NCBI RefSeq assembly: GCF_016890225.1
Contig: NZ_JAFELM010000016.1
Coordinates: 62,001-126,000, forward strand
Direction of reading: 5' to 3'
DNA from: Bacillus suaedaesalsae
GTDB taxonomy: Bacteria; Bacillota; Bacilli; Bacillales; SA4
Length of the DNA: 64,000 nucleotides
In this document: positions 1 through 8,660 of the stretch, in pieces
Layout of the letters: the number at the start of each line of letters is the position of its first letter
Position numbering within the stretch: position 1 is the first letter of the stretch
Notes under the pieces: model-generated
Databases searched by the model: none
Seen by the model: only the letters and a program-made list of their open reading frames with translations
What the model was told of the DNA's origin: nothing
Translations under genes and position numbers: made by a program

Positions 1-1036
1 TTAGTTGATGGATTTTCGAGACCGTTTGTTTGATGTAAAAAAGCTCTTGTTTATATTTTTCTAGCAACGGCTCTGGTAAAACCATATAGTTCACTCGTAA
101 TGATGGGATAAGAGATTTTGAAAAAGTTCCTAAGTAAATAACTTTTCCATAAGAATCTAATCCTTGTAGTGAAGGAATTGGCTTCCCTTCATAGCGGAAT
201 TCTCCATCATAATCATCTTCAATAATAAATCCGTCGTTGTCATTGGCCCATTGAATGAGCTTTTGACGCTGTTGCACTGGCATAATCATCCCAAGTGGAA
301 ATTGGTGTGATGGCGTACAATATACTAGGTTGATAGTAGACGTTAACAAATCTAGTTGGTCCACATCAATCCCGTGTTCTCGTACCGGTATTGGAACAAC
401 CTCCATTCCCGCTTGCTTAAAGATAAGGCTTGCCCGGTGGAAGCCCGGGTCTTCCATCGCAATAGTTGATCCTTTAGGGAATAAATATAAAAGTCGCTGA
501 AGCAATGCTTGTGTACCAGCACCAATGATTACTTGTTCACCAGTACACCTTACACCTCTTGCACGATATAAATAATCTGCAATCTGGTTTCTAAGTTCAA
601 TCTCCCCCATATTTTCACCAAGCTGCAGGCTTTGAGGGTTGTCTAGAGCTGCAATGGTACATTTTCGCCAAGCCTTATGAGGAAAATGCTCTAAATCTAT
701 ATCACCTTGGCTGAAATTAATAAGTTTGTCAGGCTGTTTCGTAATTGGTTTGTGTTGAAAATGTGACGCCTGGCCAAAAGGATGTGTAGGTTCTATTTCA
801 TTGATAAATAAACCCCTTCTAGGACGACTTTCAATGTATCCCTCCGCTAGTAACTGCTGATAAGCAGCATCTACTGTATTTAGGCTTACGTTTAGAAGCG
901 TAGACAACTTTCGCTTGGAAGGCAGTTTTTCTCCCGCTATTCTTTTTCCTATTAAGATGTCGTTTTTTATATGTACGTAAAGCTGCTGATATAAAGGTTG
1001 ATTTTTTGTGAAGTTGATCGTAAGGTCTGTCATCAT
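1..1036 (-). CDS. MocR/PdxR-type transcription regulator, 3' end cut by window edge
   Basis: The reading frame is open from an ATG at 1036 to the left edge, giving 345 residues of a family usually near 470. Residues 1-75 form a GntR-type winged helix (NTVDAAYQQLLAEGYIESR). The rest is an aminotransferase fold I domain with DDYDGEFRYEGKPIPS and the PLP-lysine context GTFSKSLIPSLR. MocR proteins use PLP as a sensor and usually control vitamin B6, amino acid or GABA genes; the target here is not visible. GAGGAGG lies five bases before the ATG; a second ATG follows immediately at 1033. It is divergent from a GNAT gene, and the gap holds repeated CACTAAC motifs that could be its operator. The missing C-terminus lies outside the window. 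Confidence 0.9.
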   Translation of the reverse strand, partial: MMTDLTINFTKNQPLYQQLYVHIKNDILIGKRIAGEKLPSKRKLSTLLNVSLNTVDAAYQQLLAEGYIESRPRRGLFINEIEPTHPFGQASHFQHKPITKQPDKLINFSQGDIDLEHFPHKAWRKCTIAALDNPQSLQLGENMGEIELRNQIADYLYRARGVRCTGEQVIIGAGTQALLQRLLYLFPKGSTIAMEDPGFHRASLIFKQAGMEVVPIPVREHGIDVDQLDLLTSTINLVYCTPSHQFPLGMIMPVQQRQKLIQWANDNDGFIIEDDYDGEFRYEGKPIPSLQGLDSYGKVIYLGTFSKSLIPSLRVNYMVLPEPLLEKYKQELFYIKQTVSKIHQL

Positions 1037-1048
1037 TCGCGCCTCCTC

Positions 1049-1097
1049 TGACACCACTAACTTCTTTAAAACTGACACTAACAACAGGTTCAGTTTT
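1049..1097. promoter_or_regulatory. Candidate MocR operator: direct repeats plus inverted repeat
   Basis: CACTAAC occurs at 1055-1061 and 1076-1082, 21 bp apart, which is two helical turns. An inverted pair AAAACTGA (1068-1075) and TCAGTTTT (1090-1097) overlaps the second copy. MocR-family regulators typically bind direct repeats spaced by helical turns near their own promoter, so this divergent gap is a natural operator. Binding is inferred, not shown. Confidence 0.45.
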
Positions 1098-1135
1098 TTA
1101 TTACTTTAATTATATAGGAAGAAGGAGGAATAGAT

Positions 1136-1579
1136 ATGACAAAACATAATGTGGTTATAAAAGAAATGAAAACAAAGAAAGACTTCGAGAGTGCCTATCC
1201 TGTTATGCACGAACTGCGTACTCATTTATCTTTAGAGGATTATTTTTCGCTACTAGACAAAATGGTGCCACAAGGCTTCCGAATGTTTGCAGCGTTCCAC
1301 GCAGAGCAAGTAGTAGCCGTAACAGGGGTAATTGAACTCGTAAACTTCTATAACTTCAAACATCTCTATGTGTATGACCTTGTAACAAAAGAAACAGAGC
1401 GTTCAAAAGGATATGGGGATGTATTACTATCGTACATTCACACTCTAGCTGAAGAATCTGACTGCAGGTACGTTGCCCTCTCATCTGGATTACAACGCAC
1501 CGATGCCCACCGCTTCTACGAAGAGAAAATGAACTACAAAAAAACCTCATATTCATTTGTTTATGAAGTTGAAAAATAA
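1136..1579 (+). CDS. GNAT family N-acetyltransferase
   Basis: A 147-residue single-domain acetyltransferase. The acetyl-CoA pyrophosphate-binding loop is visible as ERSKGYGDVL around residue 88, followed by the usual helix and the C-terminal RFYEEKMNY strand (residues 126-134) typical of GNAT enzymes. Substrate cannot be told from sequence. GGAGGAATAG precedes the ATG at good spacing. It is divergent from the MocR regulator, which may control it, and convergent with ywlG; a REP palindrome sits between the two stops. Confidence 0.85.
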   Translation: MTKHNVVIKEMKTKKDFESAYPVMHELRTHLSLEDYFSLLDKMVPQGFRMFAAFHAEQVVAVTGVIELVNFYNFKHLYVYDLVTKETERSKGYGDVLLSYIHTLAEESDCRYVALSSGLQRTDAHRFYEEKMNYKKTSYSFVYEVEK

Positions 1580-1584
1580 AGAAA

Positions 1585-1613
1585 ATTCGACAAGTGCCTG
1601 GCACCTGTCGAAT
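1585..1613. repeat. REP palindrome, copy 1
   Basis: ATTCGACA at 1585-1592 pairs with TGTCGAAT at 1606-1613, around a core AGTGCCTGGCACC. It lies between two convergent genes and overlaps the first base of the ywlG stop, so it may also act as a bidirectional terminator. It belongs to the same family as the copies flanking the RAYT gene. Confidence 0.85.
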
Positions 1614-2185
1614 CAGCATGATAAATTACTTTTTTCATTTGTGTAAACTGCTCGGGCTCCGCCGATGAGTTTTGGTCTTGTTTTGGCCATTGTGACATGG
1701 GCATGTCCGAGTGTTTTTTCTTTAGAGCGAATCGGTACTGCTACGTGCTTAAGGTGCATTCCGATAAAGGTATCACCTATATCGATGCCTGCATCTGCTT
1801 TAATATGTTCCACAACTACCGGGTCACTCAAGTGCTGATATGCGTATGTTGCCATTGCTCCACCTGCTGTACGAACTGGTACAACGGTTACTTCTTCTAG
1901 TTGAAATCGCGTTGCAGTTTCTCGCTCAAGGACGATGGCACGATTAATGTGCTCGCAGCATTGAAACACAAATTGACACCCGATTTCGTTTGAAACCTTT
2001 TGTAATTCCTCAAATATTAGTTCCGCCACTTCCTCAGATCCAGCCGTTCCAATTCTCTCACCGAGCACTTCACTTGTACTGCAGCCTACCACTATTACTT
2101 TGTTTTTTGTAAGGCTAGCCTGCTCCTTAAAATCACGAATAATTTGCGAGAGTTGAACTCTCCAAATTTCAATTTCCGGGCTCAT
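1613..2185 (-). CDS. ywlG: YwlG, TIGR01440/UPF0340 family protein
   Basis: A 190-residue conserved Firmicute protein recognised by [15 protein letters not shown] (residues about 32-46), [12 protein letters not shown] and the C-terminal [23 protein letters not shown] block. No biochemical function is firmly established for the family. It follows rpiB with a 25-base gap on the same strand, as in B. subtilis where ywlG ends the ywlE-ywlF-ywlG run before glyA. The start at 2185 has AAGGATG upstream. Confidence 0.9.
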   Translation of the reverse strand: MSPEIEIWRVQLSQIIRDFKEQASLTKNKVIVVGCSTSEVLGERIGTAGSEEVAELIFEELQKVSNEIGCQFVFQCCEHINRAIVLERETATRFQLEEVTVVPVRTAGGAMATYAYQHLSDPVVVEHIKADAGIDIGDTFIGMHLKHVAVPIRSKEKTLGHAHVTMAKTRPKLIGGARAVYTNEKSNLSC

Positions 2186-2210
2186 GTTTTACAACATCCT
2201 TCCCTAAATC

Positions 2211-2651
2211 CTACTTGCTTTCATAAGTAGAGATCTTATCTAATCTATTTTTATGCCTTCCACCCTCGTACTCTGTGGTTAACCAAATCTTCGCAATCTC
2301 ACGTGCTAATCCAGGTCCAATTACTCTCTCACCCATTGCTAAAATATTGCTATCATTGTGTTCCCGGGTTGCTTTTGCACTAAACATATCATGAACGAGA
2401 GCGCAACGAACTCCCTTGACTTTATTCGCTGCAATACTCATTCCAATACCCGTACCACAAATTAAAATACCTTTGTTCACCTCGCCATTTGCTACTTTTT
2501 CCGCAACTGGTACAGCATAATCCGGGTAGTCAACTGATGTTTCACAGTCACATCCCATATCTTCATACTCAATGCCCATTTCGTCCATAAGGCTTTTAAT
2601 TTCTTCTCGAATATTTAATCCACCATGATCTGATGCAATTGCTACTTTCAT
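2211..2651 (-). CDS. rpiB: Ribose-5-phosphate isomerase B
   Basis: A 146-residue LacAB/RpiB family enzyme (YwlF in B. subtilis) that interconverts ribose 5-phosphate and ribulose 5-phosphate in the pentose phosphate pathway, in the cytosol. Visible are SDHGG (residues 7-11), the catalytic cysteine region ILICGTGIGMSIAANK with Cys65, and HDMFSAKATREHNDSNILAMG spanning substrate-binding residues. Length is usual. It lies between ywlE and ywlG and is probably co-transcribed with them. Confidence 0.95.
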   Translation of the reverse strand: MKVAIASDHGGLNIREEIKSLMDEMGIEYEDMGCDCETSVDYPDYAVPVAEKVANGEVNKGILICGTGIGMSIAANKVKGVRCALVHDMFSAKATREHNDSNILAMGERVIGPGLAREIAKIWLTTEYEGGRHKNRLDKISTYESK

Positions 2652-2709
2652 ATTTCTACACCTCTATCATTAATATTGATTAGCTTTCTACAATACCCTT
2701 TATTTATTC

Positions 2710-3141
2710 TCACTTAAGCTTTTCAATCATTGAATCAATCATTGCTGTAAGCTGATTATACGTCTCTCGATAAATTGTAAGTGATCCACCATACGGATCG
2801 ATAATATCACCCTCAGAACCATTAGCAAATTCCATTATCGTAAAAGCTTTTGCAGCTACCCCAGGAAAACGGTCCACAACAAGCTGCTTATGCGAACTGG
2901 TCATTGTAAAGATATAATCTGCCCATTCTACTTGCTCCTCAGTAAGAAGCTTCGATGAATGTTCAATCCCTATTCCTTGTTCTCTTAATGCCTCCACAGT
3001 ATTCATTGAAGCAGGACTACCATCTGCGGCAAAAACCCCAGCTGACTTTACATGTATATCTTTTAATTTATGCTTCACAATTGCTTCTGCCATCGGACTT
3101 CTACATGTGTTTCCCGTACATACAAATAATATGTTTTTCAC
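2710..3141 (-). CDS. ywlE: Protein arginine phosphatase YwlE
   Basis: A 143-residue low-molecular-weight phosphatase fold protein. The P-loop CTGNTCRS starts at Cys8, with Arg14, and the general acid Asp lies in the DPYGG motif at residue 115. Thr12 in the P-loop corresponds to the residue that makes YwlE specific for phospho-arginine instead of phospho-tyrosine, so it probably reverses McsB arginine phosphorylation in the stress and degradation pathway. Gene order matches B. subtilis. Confidence 0.93.
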   Translation of the reverse strand: MKNILFVCTGNTCRSPMAEAIVKHKLKDIHVKSAGVFAADGSPASMNTVEALREQGIGIEHSSKLLTEEQVEWADYIFTMTSSHKQLVVDRFPGVAAKAFTIMEFANGSEGDIIDPYGGSLTIYRETYNQLTAMIDSMIEKLK

Positions 3142-3220
3142 GGTCGATTCTCCTTATTTTCTGCATTTCTTATATGTATATTATATAGCATTGACCATAT
3201 GGAATACAGTTTTTCACTTT

Positions 3221-3351
3221 AGAGAACAAAAAGCTCAGAGCGCCCCGTTTAACCTCAGGCATAGCAAATGTTTTGGAGAGAATAAAAGGGTGCACTTCCC
3301 TATTCATCTCTCCAGGTTTGACCTCAGGCGGGCTGGGTGCTGGAGCTAGAT
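3221..3351. repeat. Bacillus-type intergenic repeat with internal stems
   Basis: Read on the minus strand this element starts TCTAGCTCCAGC, contains GCCTGAGGTCAAAC and GCCTGAGGTTAAAC as direct repeats, has GGAGAGA and TCTCTCC facing each other around a small loop, and ends in GGGGCGCT and AGCTTTTTGTTCT. It resembles the CTAGCTCCAGC...GCGCTT repeats I know from many Bacillaceae genomes. Only one copy is in this window. It occupies most of the mntP-ywlE gap. Confidence 0.55.
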
Positions 3352-3427
3352 TAAGAATACACAAATACATAAGATACACTTATACTTTCTTAAACTGCAA
3401 AAAAAGAACTAGCAACTACTAGTTCCA

Positions 3428-3988
3428 TTAAAAAGGTAGCAATAGTTTAATACCAAATGCAAAAAGGATACAACCGCCTAAGGCTTCGCTATATTTCCCC
3501 AACCACTCTTGCACTCGTCTTCCGAGTAATAAACCAGCCCACGTTAATAGCATACTGACCAAACCGAAGATGGAAATGGCAACAATAGGATGAACCTTGT
3601 AAATTCCAAGACTTAACCCAACAGAAAAACTGTCCAAGCTCACACTTAACGCAAAAACAAATAATCCGAAACCAACGGGTGTGATCATTGGTTCCTCGTC
3701 TTTTTTAAACGAAGAAATCATCATTTGAATACCAAGTAGCAACAATAAGACTCCACCAATTATGGTAGCAATTGTACCGAACTGGTCAGATAAAAAGCGA
3801 CCAATAATGATCCCAGCAAGTGGCATCCACATATGGAAAATGCCGATTGTAACGCCTATGTATAGTATTTGCCTTAATCTAAGCCTGATTAACCCCATCC
3901 CAAGCCCTATTGAAAATGCATCCATTCCTAATGCAAACGCCATGATGAATAAGGTTACGACTTCTCCTACTATCACTGTTGTATCCAT
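3428..3988 (-). CDS. mntP: Manganese efflux pump MntP
   Basis: A 186-residue membrane protein of the MntP (YwlD) family with six predicted transmembrane helices. The two half-repeats carry the metal-pathway motifs [14 protein letters not shown] (about residues 19-32) and [14 protein letters not shown] (about 115-128), each with the key aspartate. It exports Mn(II). GAGGAGGGTTAG precedes the ATG. I saw no yybP-ykoY riboswitch in the short gap to ywlC. Confidence 0.93.
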   Translation of the reverse strand: MDTTVIVGEVVTLFIMAFALGMDAFSIGLGMGLIRLRLRQILYIGVTIGIFHMWMPLAGIIIGRFLSDQFGTIATIIGGVLLLLLGIQMMISSFKKDEEPMITPVGFGLFVFALSVSLDSFSVGLSLGIYKVHPIVAISIFGLVSMLLTWAGLLLGRRVQEWLGKYSEALGGCILFAFGIKLLLPF

Positions 3989-4050
3989 TCTAACCCTCCT
4001 CGGACTTGCTAATTCAACATATGCACGTCCAAGGAAAATTAGAATGGATT

Positions 4051-5097
4051 TTATTTCTCACTTATCTTTTGAAACCCTGCTGCCTTTTCTAATCTGTTCA
4101 TGATCGCTTCTCCAACTCCAGTAGCAGGAAAAGTTTCAGAAAGTATGATATCTATATTTTCATGATCAAAACGCCTTAAAGAATCATATAAGTTTTGAGC
4201 GATTGAGGATAGGTCCTCACGTGAGCCACAAGATAAAACAACATCTGCTTTATATCTAGGCACTGTTTCAGTTGTCGCCAATACACCTACTTTTTTACCT
4301 TCAGCCTTTTCTTGATCCACAAGCATTTGTAAAAAATCAGTCGTTCCCTCCACGATAAAAAGAGGTGCCTTTGGCGCATAGTGTGTATACTTCATTCCGG
4401 GTGATTTTGGCGCTTCATGTGCTGATTTAATTGCCGGGTCGATACCCACTCGTCCAACCACTTCTTCTATTTGTACTTTCGTTACTCCGCCAGGCCTTAA
4501 GATTGTCGGTATCACTTCCGTGCAATCCACAACGGTAGATTCTAATCCAACTCCAGTCGGACCACCGTCGACGATTCCTGCGATTCTACCATTTAAATCT
4601 TCAAACACGTGCTGCGCCGTAGTTGGACTAGGTTTTCCTGATAAATTCGCACTCGGAGCCGCAAGTGGAAGACCTGATTCTTCTATTAAAGCTAGCGCAA
4701 CAGGATGATCTGGCATTCTAATTGCTACTGTTGATAAACCCGCTGTTACTCGGTCAGAAACCGCTCCATCCTTCGCTTGAAAAATGATCGTCAACGGCCC
4801 TGGCCAAAATGCATCCATTAACTTTTCTGCAACTGACGGAACATCAGTTACAAGCGCATTTAGTTGTGACACATTTGAAATATGTACAATTAACGGATTA
4901 TCCCCCGGTCTTCCTTTTGCGTTGAAAATCTTGTCTACAGCATCTGTTGATGTTGCATTTCCACCAAGTCCATATACTGTTTCAGTCGGAAATGCGACCA
5001 CTTCGTTATGTTGTAAAAAGTGGGCAGCTTCTGTAATATGTGTAAAACTTGTGGATAGATTATCCGTATTATCCACAAGCCAAACCTTTGTATTCAT
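4051..5097 (-). CDS. ywlC: L-threonylcarbamoyladenylate synthase, Sua5 type
   Basis: A 348-residue protein with an N-terminal YrdC/TsaC domain (about residues 20-210; [27 protein letters not shown]) and the additional C-terminal Sua5 domain. It makes threonylcarbamoyl-AMP from Thr, bicarbonate and ATP for t6A37 modification of ANN-decoding tRNAs. Its first codons contain a perfect DnaA box, part of a cluster that continues upstream. Gene order ywlB-ywlC-mntP is as in B. subtilis. Confidence 0.93.
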   Translation of the reverse strand: MNTKVWLVDNTDNLSTSFTHITEAAHFLQHNEVVAFPTETVYGLGGNATSTDAVDKIFNAKGRPGDNPLIVHISNVSQLNALVTDVPSVAEKLMDAFWPGPLTIIFQAKDGAVSDRVTAGLSTVAIRMPDHPVALALIEESGLPLAAPSANLSGKPSPTTAQHVFEDLNGRIAGIVDGGPTGVGLESTVVDCTEVIPTILRPGGVTKVQIEEVVGRVGIDPAIKSAHEAPKSPGMKYTHYAPKAPLFIVEGTTDFLQMLVDQEKAEGKKVGVLATTETVPRYKADVVLSCGSREDLSSIAQNLYDSLRRFDHENIDIILSETFPATGVGEAIMNRLEKAAGFQKISEK

Positions 5098-5269
5098 AAT
5101 AAAACCCCTCTACCTGTGAATCATTGTCTTATTATTAAACCATAAACGTTATTTTTAATAAACATCTTCACAATTTTTGTGGTAATTTATGAACTTATAC
5201 ACAAAAACAGGAAAGTTACCCACATTTTTGTGGATAACTTTCCTGTTTTGTGGAAAACTTTGTGAATAA
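5050..5269. promoter_or_regulatory. DnaA-box cluster
   Basis: Perfect TTATNCACA boxes occur at 5069-5077 (+), 5195-5203 (+), 5229-5237 (-) and 5261-5269 (-). One-mismatch boxes occur at 5050-5058, 5216-5224 and 5249-5257. This density over 220 bp is far above chance. DnaA-binding clusters outside oriC are known in B. subtilis and, from memory, one is at ywlC; they help limit replication initiation. Function here is inferred from box content and locus. Confidence 0.7.
5204..5249 (-). terminator. 21-bp hairpin after ywlB, built from facing DnaA boxes
   Basis: The arm at 5204-5224 pairs with 5229-5249 over 21 bases around a TTTT loop. The single mismatch is C facing A on the plus strand, which becomes a U-G wobble in minus-strand RNA, consistent with selection as a transcript structure downstream of ywlB. 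It also holds two DnaA-like boxes face to face. Confidence 0.6.
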
Positions 5270-5270
5270 C

Positions 5271-5714
5271 TTAAATTACAAACTCCATGATGACTGTTTC
5301 ATCCATATGTAACGTTTCAACAACATGCTCCGCTAATTTAATATGTTGTGGTACATCTTCTATATTTTGTCGCGTAAAGCCCATGAGTGCAAAGAACTCG
5401 ATCGACACGATTTTGTTCGTTGCCAGATATAAACGCTTTAATTCTTTATCTCTCGCTAACATTAAAATTTGTCTGAACATATCTAGAATATTTGTTTTGT
5501 CAGCACCTTTTGAAATCACTAATGATCGAAGTAGCCCGTCCTGTTCAATTCTTTGAATGCCTAACGTCCCTAGAATACTACCATTAGCATCTTCCATTAC
5601 AACAAAGTGGTCAATTTGTTCCTCTAATCCCTTAGTACTTACATTAGCTTGTCCTAAAAAAGACTTCATTACTTGTACATCTTTTGTTTCAGCAGCACGA
5701 ATTACAGTTGTCAT
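5271..5714 (-). CDS. ywlB: YwlB, GNAT-fold N-acetyltransferase family protein
   Basis: A 147-residue protein with the GNAT outline: N-terminal IRAAETKDVQVMKSFL, a central strand with GTLGIQRIEQDGLLRSLVIS and the C-terminal SIEFFALMGF strand-helix. The acetyl-CoA loop is not well conserved, so activity is uncertain. In B. subtilis ywlB sits between spoIIR and ywlC, as here. GGAGGAGTAG lies before the ATG. Confidence 0.85.
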   Translation of the reverse strand: MTTVIRAAETKDVQVMKSFLGQANVSTKGLEEQIDHFVVMEDANGSILGTLGIQRIEQDGLLRSLVISKGADKTNILDMFRQILMLARDKELKRLYLATNKIVSIEFFALMGFTRQNIEDVPQHIKLAEHVVETLHMDETVIMEFVI

Positions 5715-5840
5715 GTTCTACTCCTCCTTAAGTCCATCGTTTTCTTGTTAATCTAATCTATGAGGATACGAGAAAGAATAGAACATTTTACTAGATTCTT
5801 TTTTTAATCATTCTGCGTTGATTTTTCTCTGTTTAAACTA

Positions 5841-6476
5841 TTAACTAAAAAGGTCCGAAAACCACTCTACTACAAAGAATTTCACTTCTACCTCTTCTTC
5901 TTGTTCTTCTACTACTATCTTTGGTTCTTCTTTTGCTTCTTCTTGTAATTGAGGATCAACTGCCTCGCCGTTGCCAAAATCTAAGAAACATAACGGTGGG
6001 AATAATACACACCACCAGTTGTCTCCTTCTGCTTCGCCTAAGCTAATTAAAATCGCCTCATACTCACCAGATGGATACACATATTCTCCATAAACTTTTG
6101 TAGGAAACTTAACACCACTACCATAATCTACTTTATAAGACTGGTTACTGTTTTCTTCCTTTAACACTCGTTCTACAATGGTTTCAATTTCAGGTAAACG
6201 GTTTTGAATTAATGTTCTCGCTGCATCAATAGATGTTAATTCTTCCACCCAGTTTGTAATTTCTTTATTCACTTCATCACGAATCTCTTCTTTTAATGCT
6301 TGGTCTTCATCAGAGTTACTGTTTGCCAGTATACGTAGGCGAATCGCTTCGTCTGGAATCATCACCTGTTCATTCAACTGCGTACCTTCTGCCTGAGCAG
6401 ACTTAAATGTAATGGAAATATTCGCTCCAAGAAAAAGTAATAACATATATATAAGTGCTAGTTTAGTATGTTTCAT
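5841..6476 (-). CDS. spoIIR: Stage II sporulation protein R
   Basis: A 211-residue secreted signalling protein made in the forespore that activates the SpoIIGA protease, which processes pro-sigma-E in the mother cell. A signal peptide spans about residues 1-29. The family core follows (IPDEAIRLRILANSNSDEDQ, VYPSGEYEAILISLGEAEGDNWWCVLFPPLCF). The C-terminal tail is glutamate-rich and ends in VKFFVVEWFSDLF. A good sigma-F promoter lies upstream at 6501-6530. Gene order prfA-prmC-spoIIR matches B. subtilis. Confidence 0.95.
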   Translation of the reverse strand: MKHTKLALIYMLLLFLGANISITFKSAQAEGTQLNEQVMIPDEAIRLRILANSNSDEDQALKEEIRDEVNKEITNWVEELTSIDAARTLIQNRLPEIETIVERVLKEENSNQSYKVDYGSGVKFPTKVYGEYVYPSGEYEAILISLGEAEGDNWWCVLFPPLCFLDFGNGEAVDPQLQEEAKEEPKIVVEEQEEEVEVKFFVVEWFSDLFS

Positions 6477-6500
6477 TATTTATCCCCATCCCTTCACAAA

Positions 6501-6530
6501 CAGTGTGGACAAAAAATAAAAATCTTAAAC
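6501..6530 (-). promoter_or_regulatory. Sigma-F promoter of spoIIR
   Basis: On the minus strand GTTTA (6526-6530), a 15-base spacer and GTCCACACTG (6501-6510) match the sigma-F consensus GYWTA-N15/16-GGNNANAHTR with one mismatch in the -10. spoIIR is a known sigma-F target in B. subtilis. The rsfA promoter in this window has almost the same -10. Confidence 0.7.
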
Positions 6531-6577
6531 TAGTAAATTAAAAAAATCTAGTAAACTTTTATTTTTTATATTCTGCT

Positions 6578-6632
6578 CTTTAACACAGTAAAGCAGTGGG
6601 GGACAGGCCCCCACTGCTTTACTGTGTTAAAG
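6578..6632. repeat. GGGGGACAGGCCCCC palindrome, copy 1
   Basis: A perfect 25-bp inverted repeat, arms 6578-6602 and 6608-6632, with the five-base centre ACAGG. It lies between the prmC stop and the spoIIR promoter and would form a very stable hairpin that can terminate prfA-prmC transcription. Three related copies occur at 27.8, 28.8 and 44.3 kb. Confidence 0.9.
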
Positions 6633-6637
6633 TTTTG

Positions 6638-7492
6638 TTATCCAATTAACGCATATACCATTCGGTCTTTTCCGTTTATGTCATTTTGCACTTCAACGGT
6701 TGATTGTGGAAAAGTTGTGAGTAAAAGTTCGGCAACTGCATTTCCTTGGCCTTCTCCAACTTCAAATGCGACTAGGGCCTTATGTTTCAGGACTAGTGGA
6801 AGCTGTTCCATAAATCTTCTGTAAAAATCTAAGCCGTCATTTCCTCCGAATAATGCTAAATGCGGCTCATGGTCTACTACGATATCTGAAAGTTTTTCGT
6901 CATTTGGTATGTATGGAGGATTTGAGACGACAATATCGACTTTCGTTTGTCTTTCAATAAACGGTGTTAATAAATCTCCATGTATAAATTCGACGTTTGC
7001 ATCTAATTGTTTTGCATTTTCACTTGCTACTTTTAATGCAAATTCAGAGATATCCACAGAATAGACAGTAAGCCTCGGTTCCTCGAGTGATAATGTAATG
7101 GAAATTGCTCCACTTCCTGCACCTACATCCACTACAACTAATTTTTCATCTTTAGAAAAATGCTGCTTGATACGTTTCGTTACACCAAGAACAAGCTCTT
7201 CTGTTTCAGGTCTAGGAATTAACACATTTTCATTAACAATAAACTGTCTTCCATAGAACTCTTCGTGACCAATAATATGCTGTACTGGTATGCCACCTCT
7301 ATGTTTTTCAACGATAGCAATGAATTCCTCTACTTGCTCGTTCGACATTTCATCTCTCATATTCATAAAAAACTGAGTACGATTAACGTTTAATACATGC
7401 ATGAGAAGAAGCTCTCCCGCTTTCGCTTCTCTTCCTGCTGATTCTAAAAAAGAAGAAGCCCAGTTCAGGGCTTCGTAAACTTTCGAAAACAT
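6638..7492 (-). CDS. prmC: Peptide chain release factor N5-glutamine methyltransferase
   Basis: A 284-residue enzyme that methylates the GGQ glutamine of release factors using SAM. The SAM-binding VGAGSG is at residues 123-128 and the glutamine-binding NPPY at 191-194; the N-terminal helical domain (1-85) that docks the release factor is present. It starts one base after the prfA stop, so the two are translationally linked and substrate and enzyme are co-expressed. Confidence 0.96.
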   Translation of the reverse strand: MFSKVYEALNWASSFLESAGREAKAGELLLMHVLNVNRTQFFMNMRDEMSNEQVEEFIAIVEKHRGGIPVQHIIGHEEFYGRQFIVNENVLIPRPETEELVLGVTKRIKQHFSKDEKLVVVDVGAGSGAISITLSLEEPRLTVYSVDISEFALKVASENAKQLDANVEFIHGDLLTPFIERQTKVDIVVSNPPYIPNDEKLSDIVVDHEPHLALFGGNDGLDFYRRFMEQLPLVLKHKALVAFEVGEGQGNAVAELLLTTFPQSTVEVQNDINGKDRMVYALIG

Positions 7493-7493
7493 A

Positions 7494-8561
7494 TTACTCT
7501 GCTGACTCCATACGGGATGCTTGATCTTCCATGATTAATGTGTTAATCACTTCGTCTAGCTTTCCTTGTAAGATTTGATCGAGCTTTTGAATCGTTAATC
7601 CGATACGGTGATCAGTTACACGATTTTGCGGGAAGTTATACGTACGGATACGTTCTGAACGATCCCCCGTACCAACAGCTGATTTACGAGTAGCATCCAG
7701 TTCAGACTGAATTTCTCTTTGGATTTTATCGTACACACGTGCACGTAATACTTTCATTGCTTTTTCTTTATTCTTAATTTGTGATTTTTCATCCTGACAG
7801 GAAACAACCGTATTAGTTGGTATATGTGTCAGACGCACAGCAGACATCGTTGTATTTACCGATTGTCCACCGGCTCCACTTGATGCAAACGTATCAACAC
7901 GGATATCTTTTTCATGTATATCCACTTCTACCTCTTCTGCTTCTGGAAGTGCAGCAACCGTAGCAGTCGATGTATGAATACGTCCTCCCGATTCTGTCTC
8001 TGGAACACGTTGAACACGGTGAGCCCCATTTTCAAACTTCAGTTTAGAGTAAGCTCCTTTACCATTTACCATAAAGATAATTTCCTTATAGCCACCTACA
8101 CCAGTGGAGGATGCTTCAATCACTTCAGTCTTCCAACCTTGAGCTTCAGCAAAACGAGAATACATACGATAAAGGTCGCCTGCAAACAGCGCAGCTTCAT
8201 CTCCACCCGCTGCTCCACGAATCTCAACGATAACGTTCTTATCATCATTCGGGTCTTTCGGTAATAATAAAACTCGCAGTTGCTCTTCTAGTTCAGTAAC
8301 TTGGTCCTCAAGCTCCCTTACCTCAAGCTTCACCATCTCACGCATCTCTGCATCTAGCTTTTCCTCAAGCATTTCTTTTGCATCCGCTAACTGCTCCCGA
8401 GCACTCTTATATTCACGGTACGCCATAACCGTATCCTGTATATCAGATTGTTCCTTTGAATATTCACGAAGCTTCTTCGGATCATTCACAATATCCGGAT
8501 CACTCAAAAGCTCATTTAAACGTTCATAACGATCTTCTACCGCCTGTAAACGATCTAGCAC
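7494..8561 (-). CDS. prfA: Peptide chain release factor 1
   Basis: A 355-residue class I release factor reading UAA and UAG. The stop-codon tripeptide PET is at residues 187-189 and the peptidyl-tRNA hydrolysis motif GGQ at 231-233 within [11 protein letters not shown]. Length is normal. It heads the prfA-prmC pair. In B. subtilis the upstream neighbours differ; here a RAYT transposase lies directly upstream. Confidence 0.97.
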   Translation of the reverse strand: MLDRLQAVEDRYERLNELLSDPDIVNDPKKLREYSKEQSDIQDTVMAYREYKSAREQLADAKEMLEEKLDAEMREMVKLEVRELEDQVTELEEQLRVLLLPKDPNDDKNVIVEIRGAAGGDEAALFAGDLYRMYSRFAEAQGWKTEVIEASSTGVGGYKEIIFMVNGKGAYSKLKFENGAHRVQRVPETESGGRIHTSTATVAALPEAEEVEVDIHEKDIRVDTFASSGAGGQSVNTTMSAVRLTHIPTNTVVSCQDEKSQIKNKEKAMKVLRARVYDKIQREIQSELDATRKSAVGTGDRSERIRTYNFPQNRVTDHRIGLTIQKLDQILQGKLDEVINTLIMEDQASRMESAE

Positions 8562-8638
8562 GACAATTCACCTCATTTTTTTGCCATAACATTCTAATTA
8601 TAGTATAGAGAAAATACCTAGTCAAAGCAAATCATGTT

Positions 8639-8658
8639 GGTGCCTGTCACTTGTCGAG
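8639..8658. repeat. REP palindrome, copy 2 (half element next to RAYT)
   Basis: GGTGCCTGTCACTTGTCGAG keeps the REP core half and the TGTCGA arm but lacks the second outer arm. It lies three bases from the RAYT stop codon, as the counterpart of the complete copy upstream of the gene. Confidence 0.75.
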
Positions 8659-8660
8659 TT

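Noticed and set aside
3989-4050. Possible yybP-ykoY manganese riboswitch before mntP
   Set aside because: The gap is only about 60 bases and contains only a ribosome binding site; no riboswitch motif is visible.
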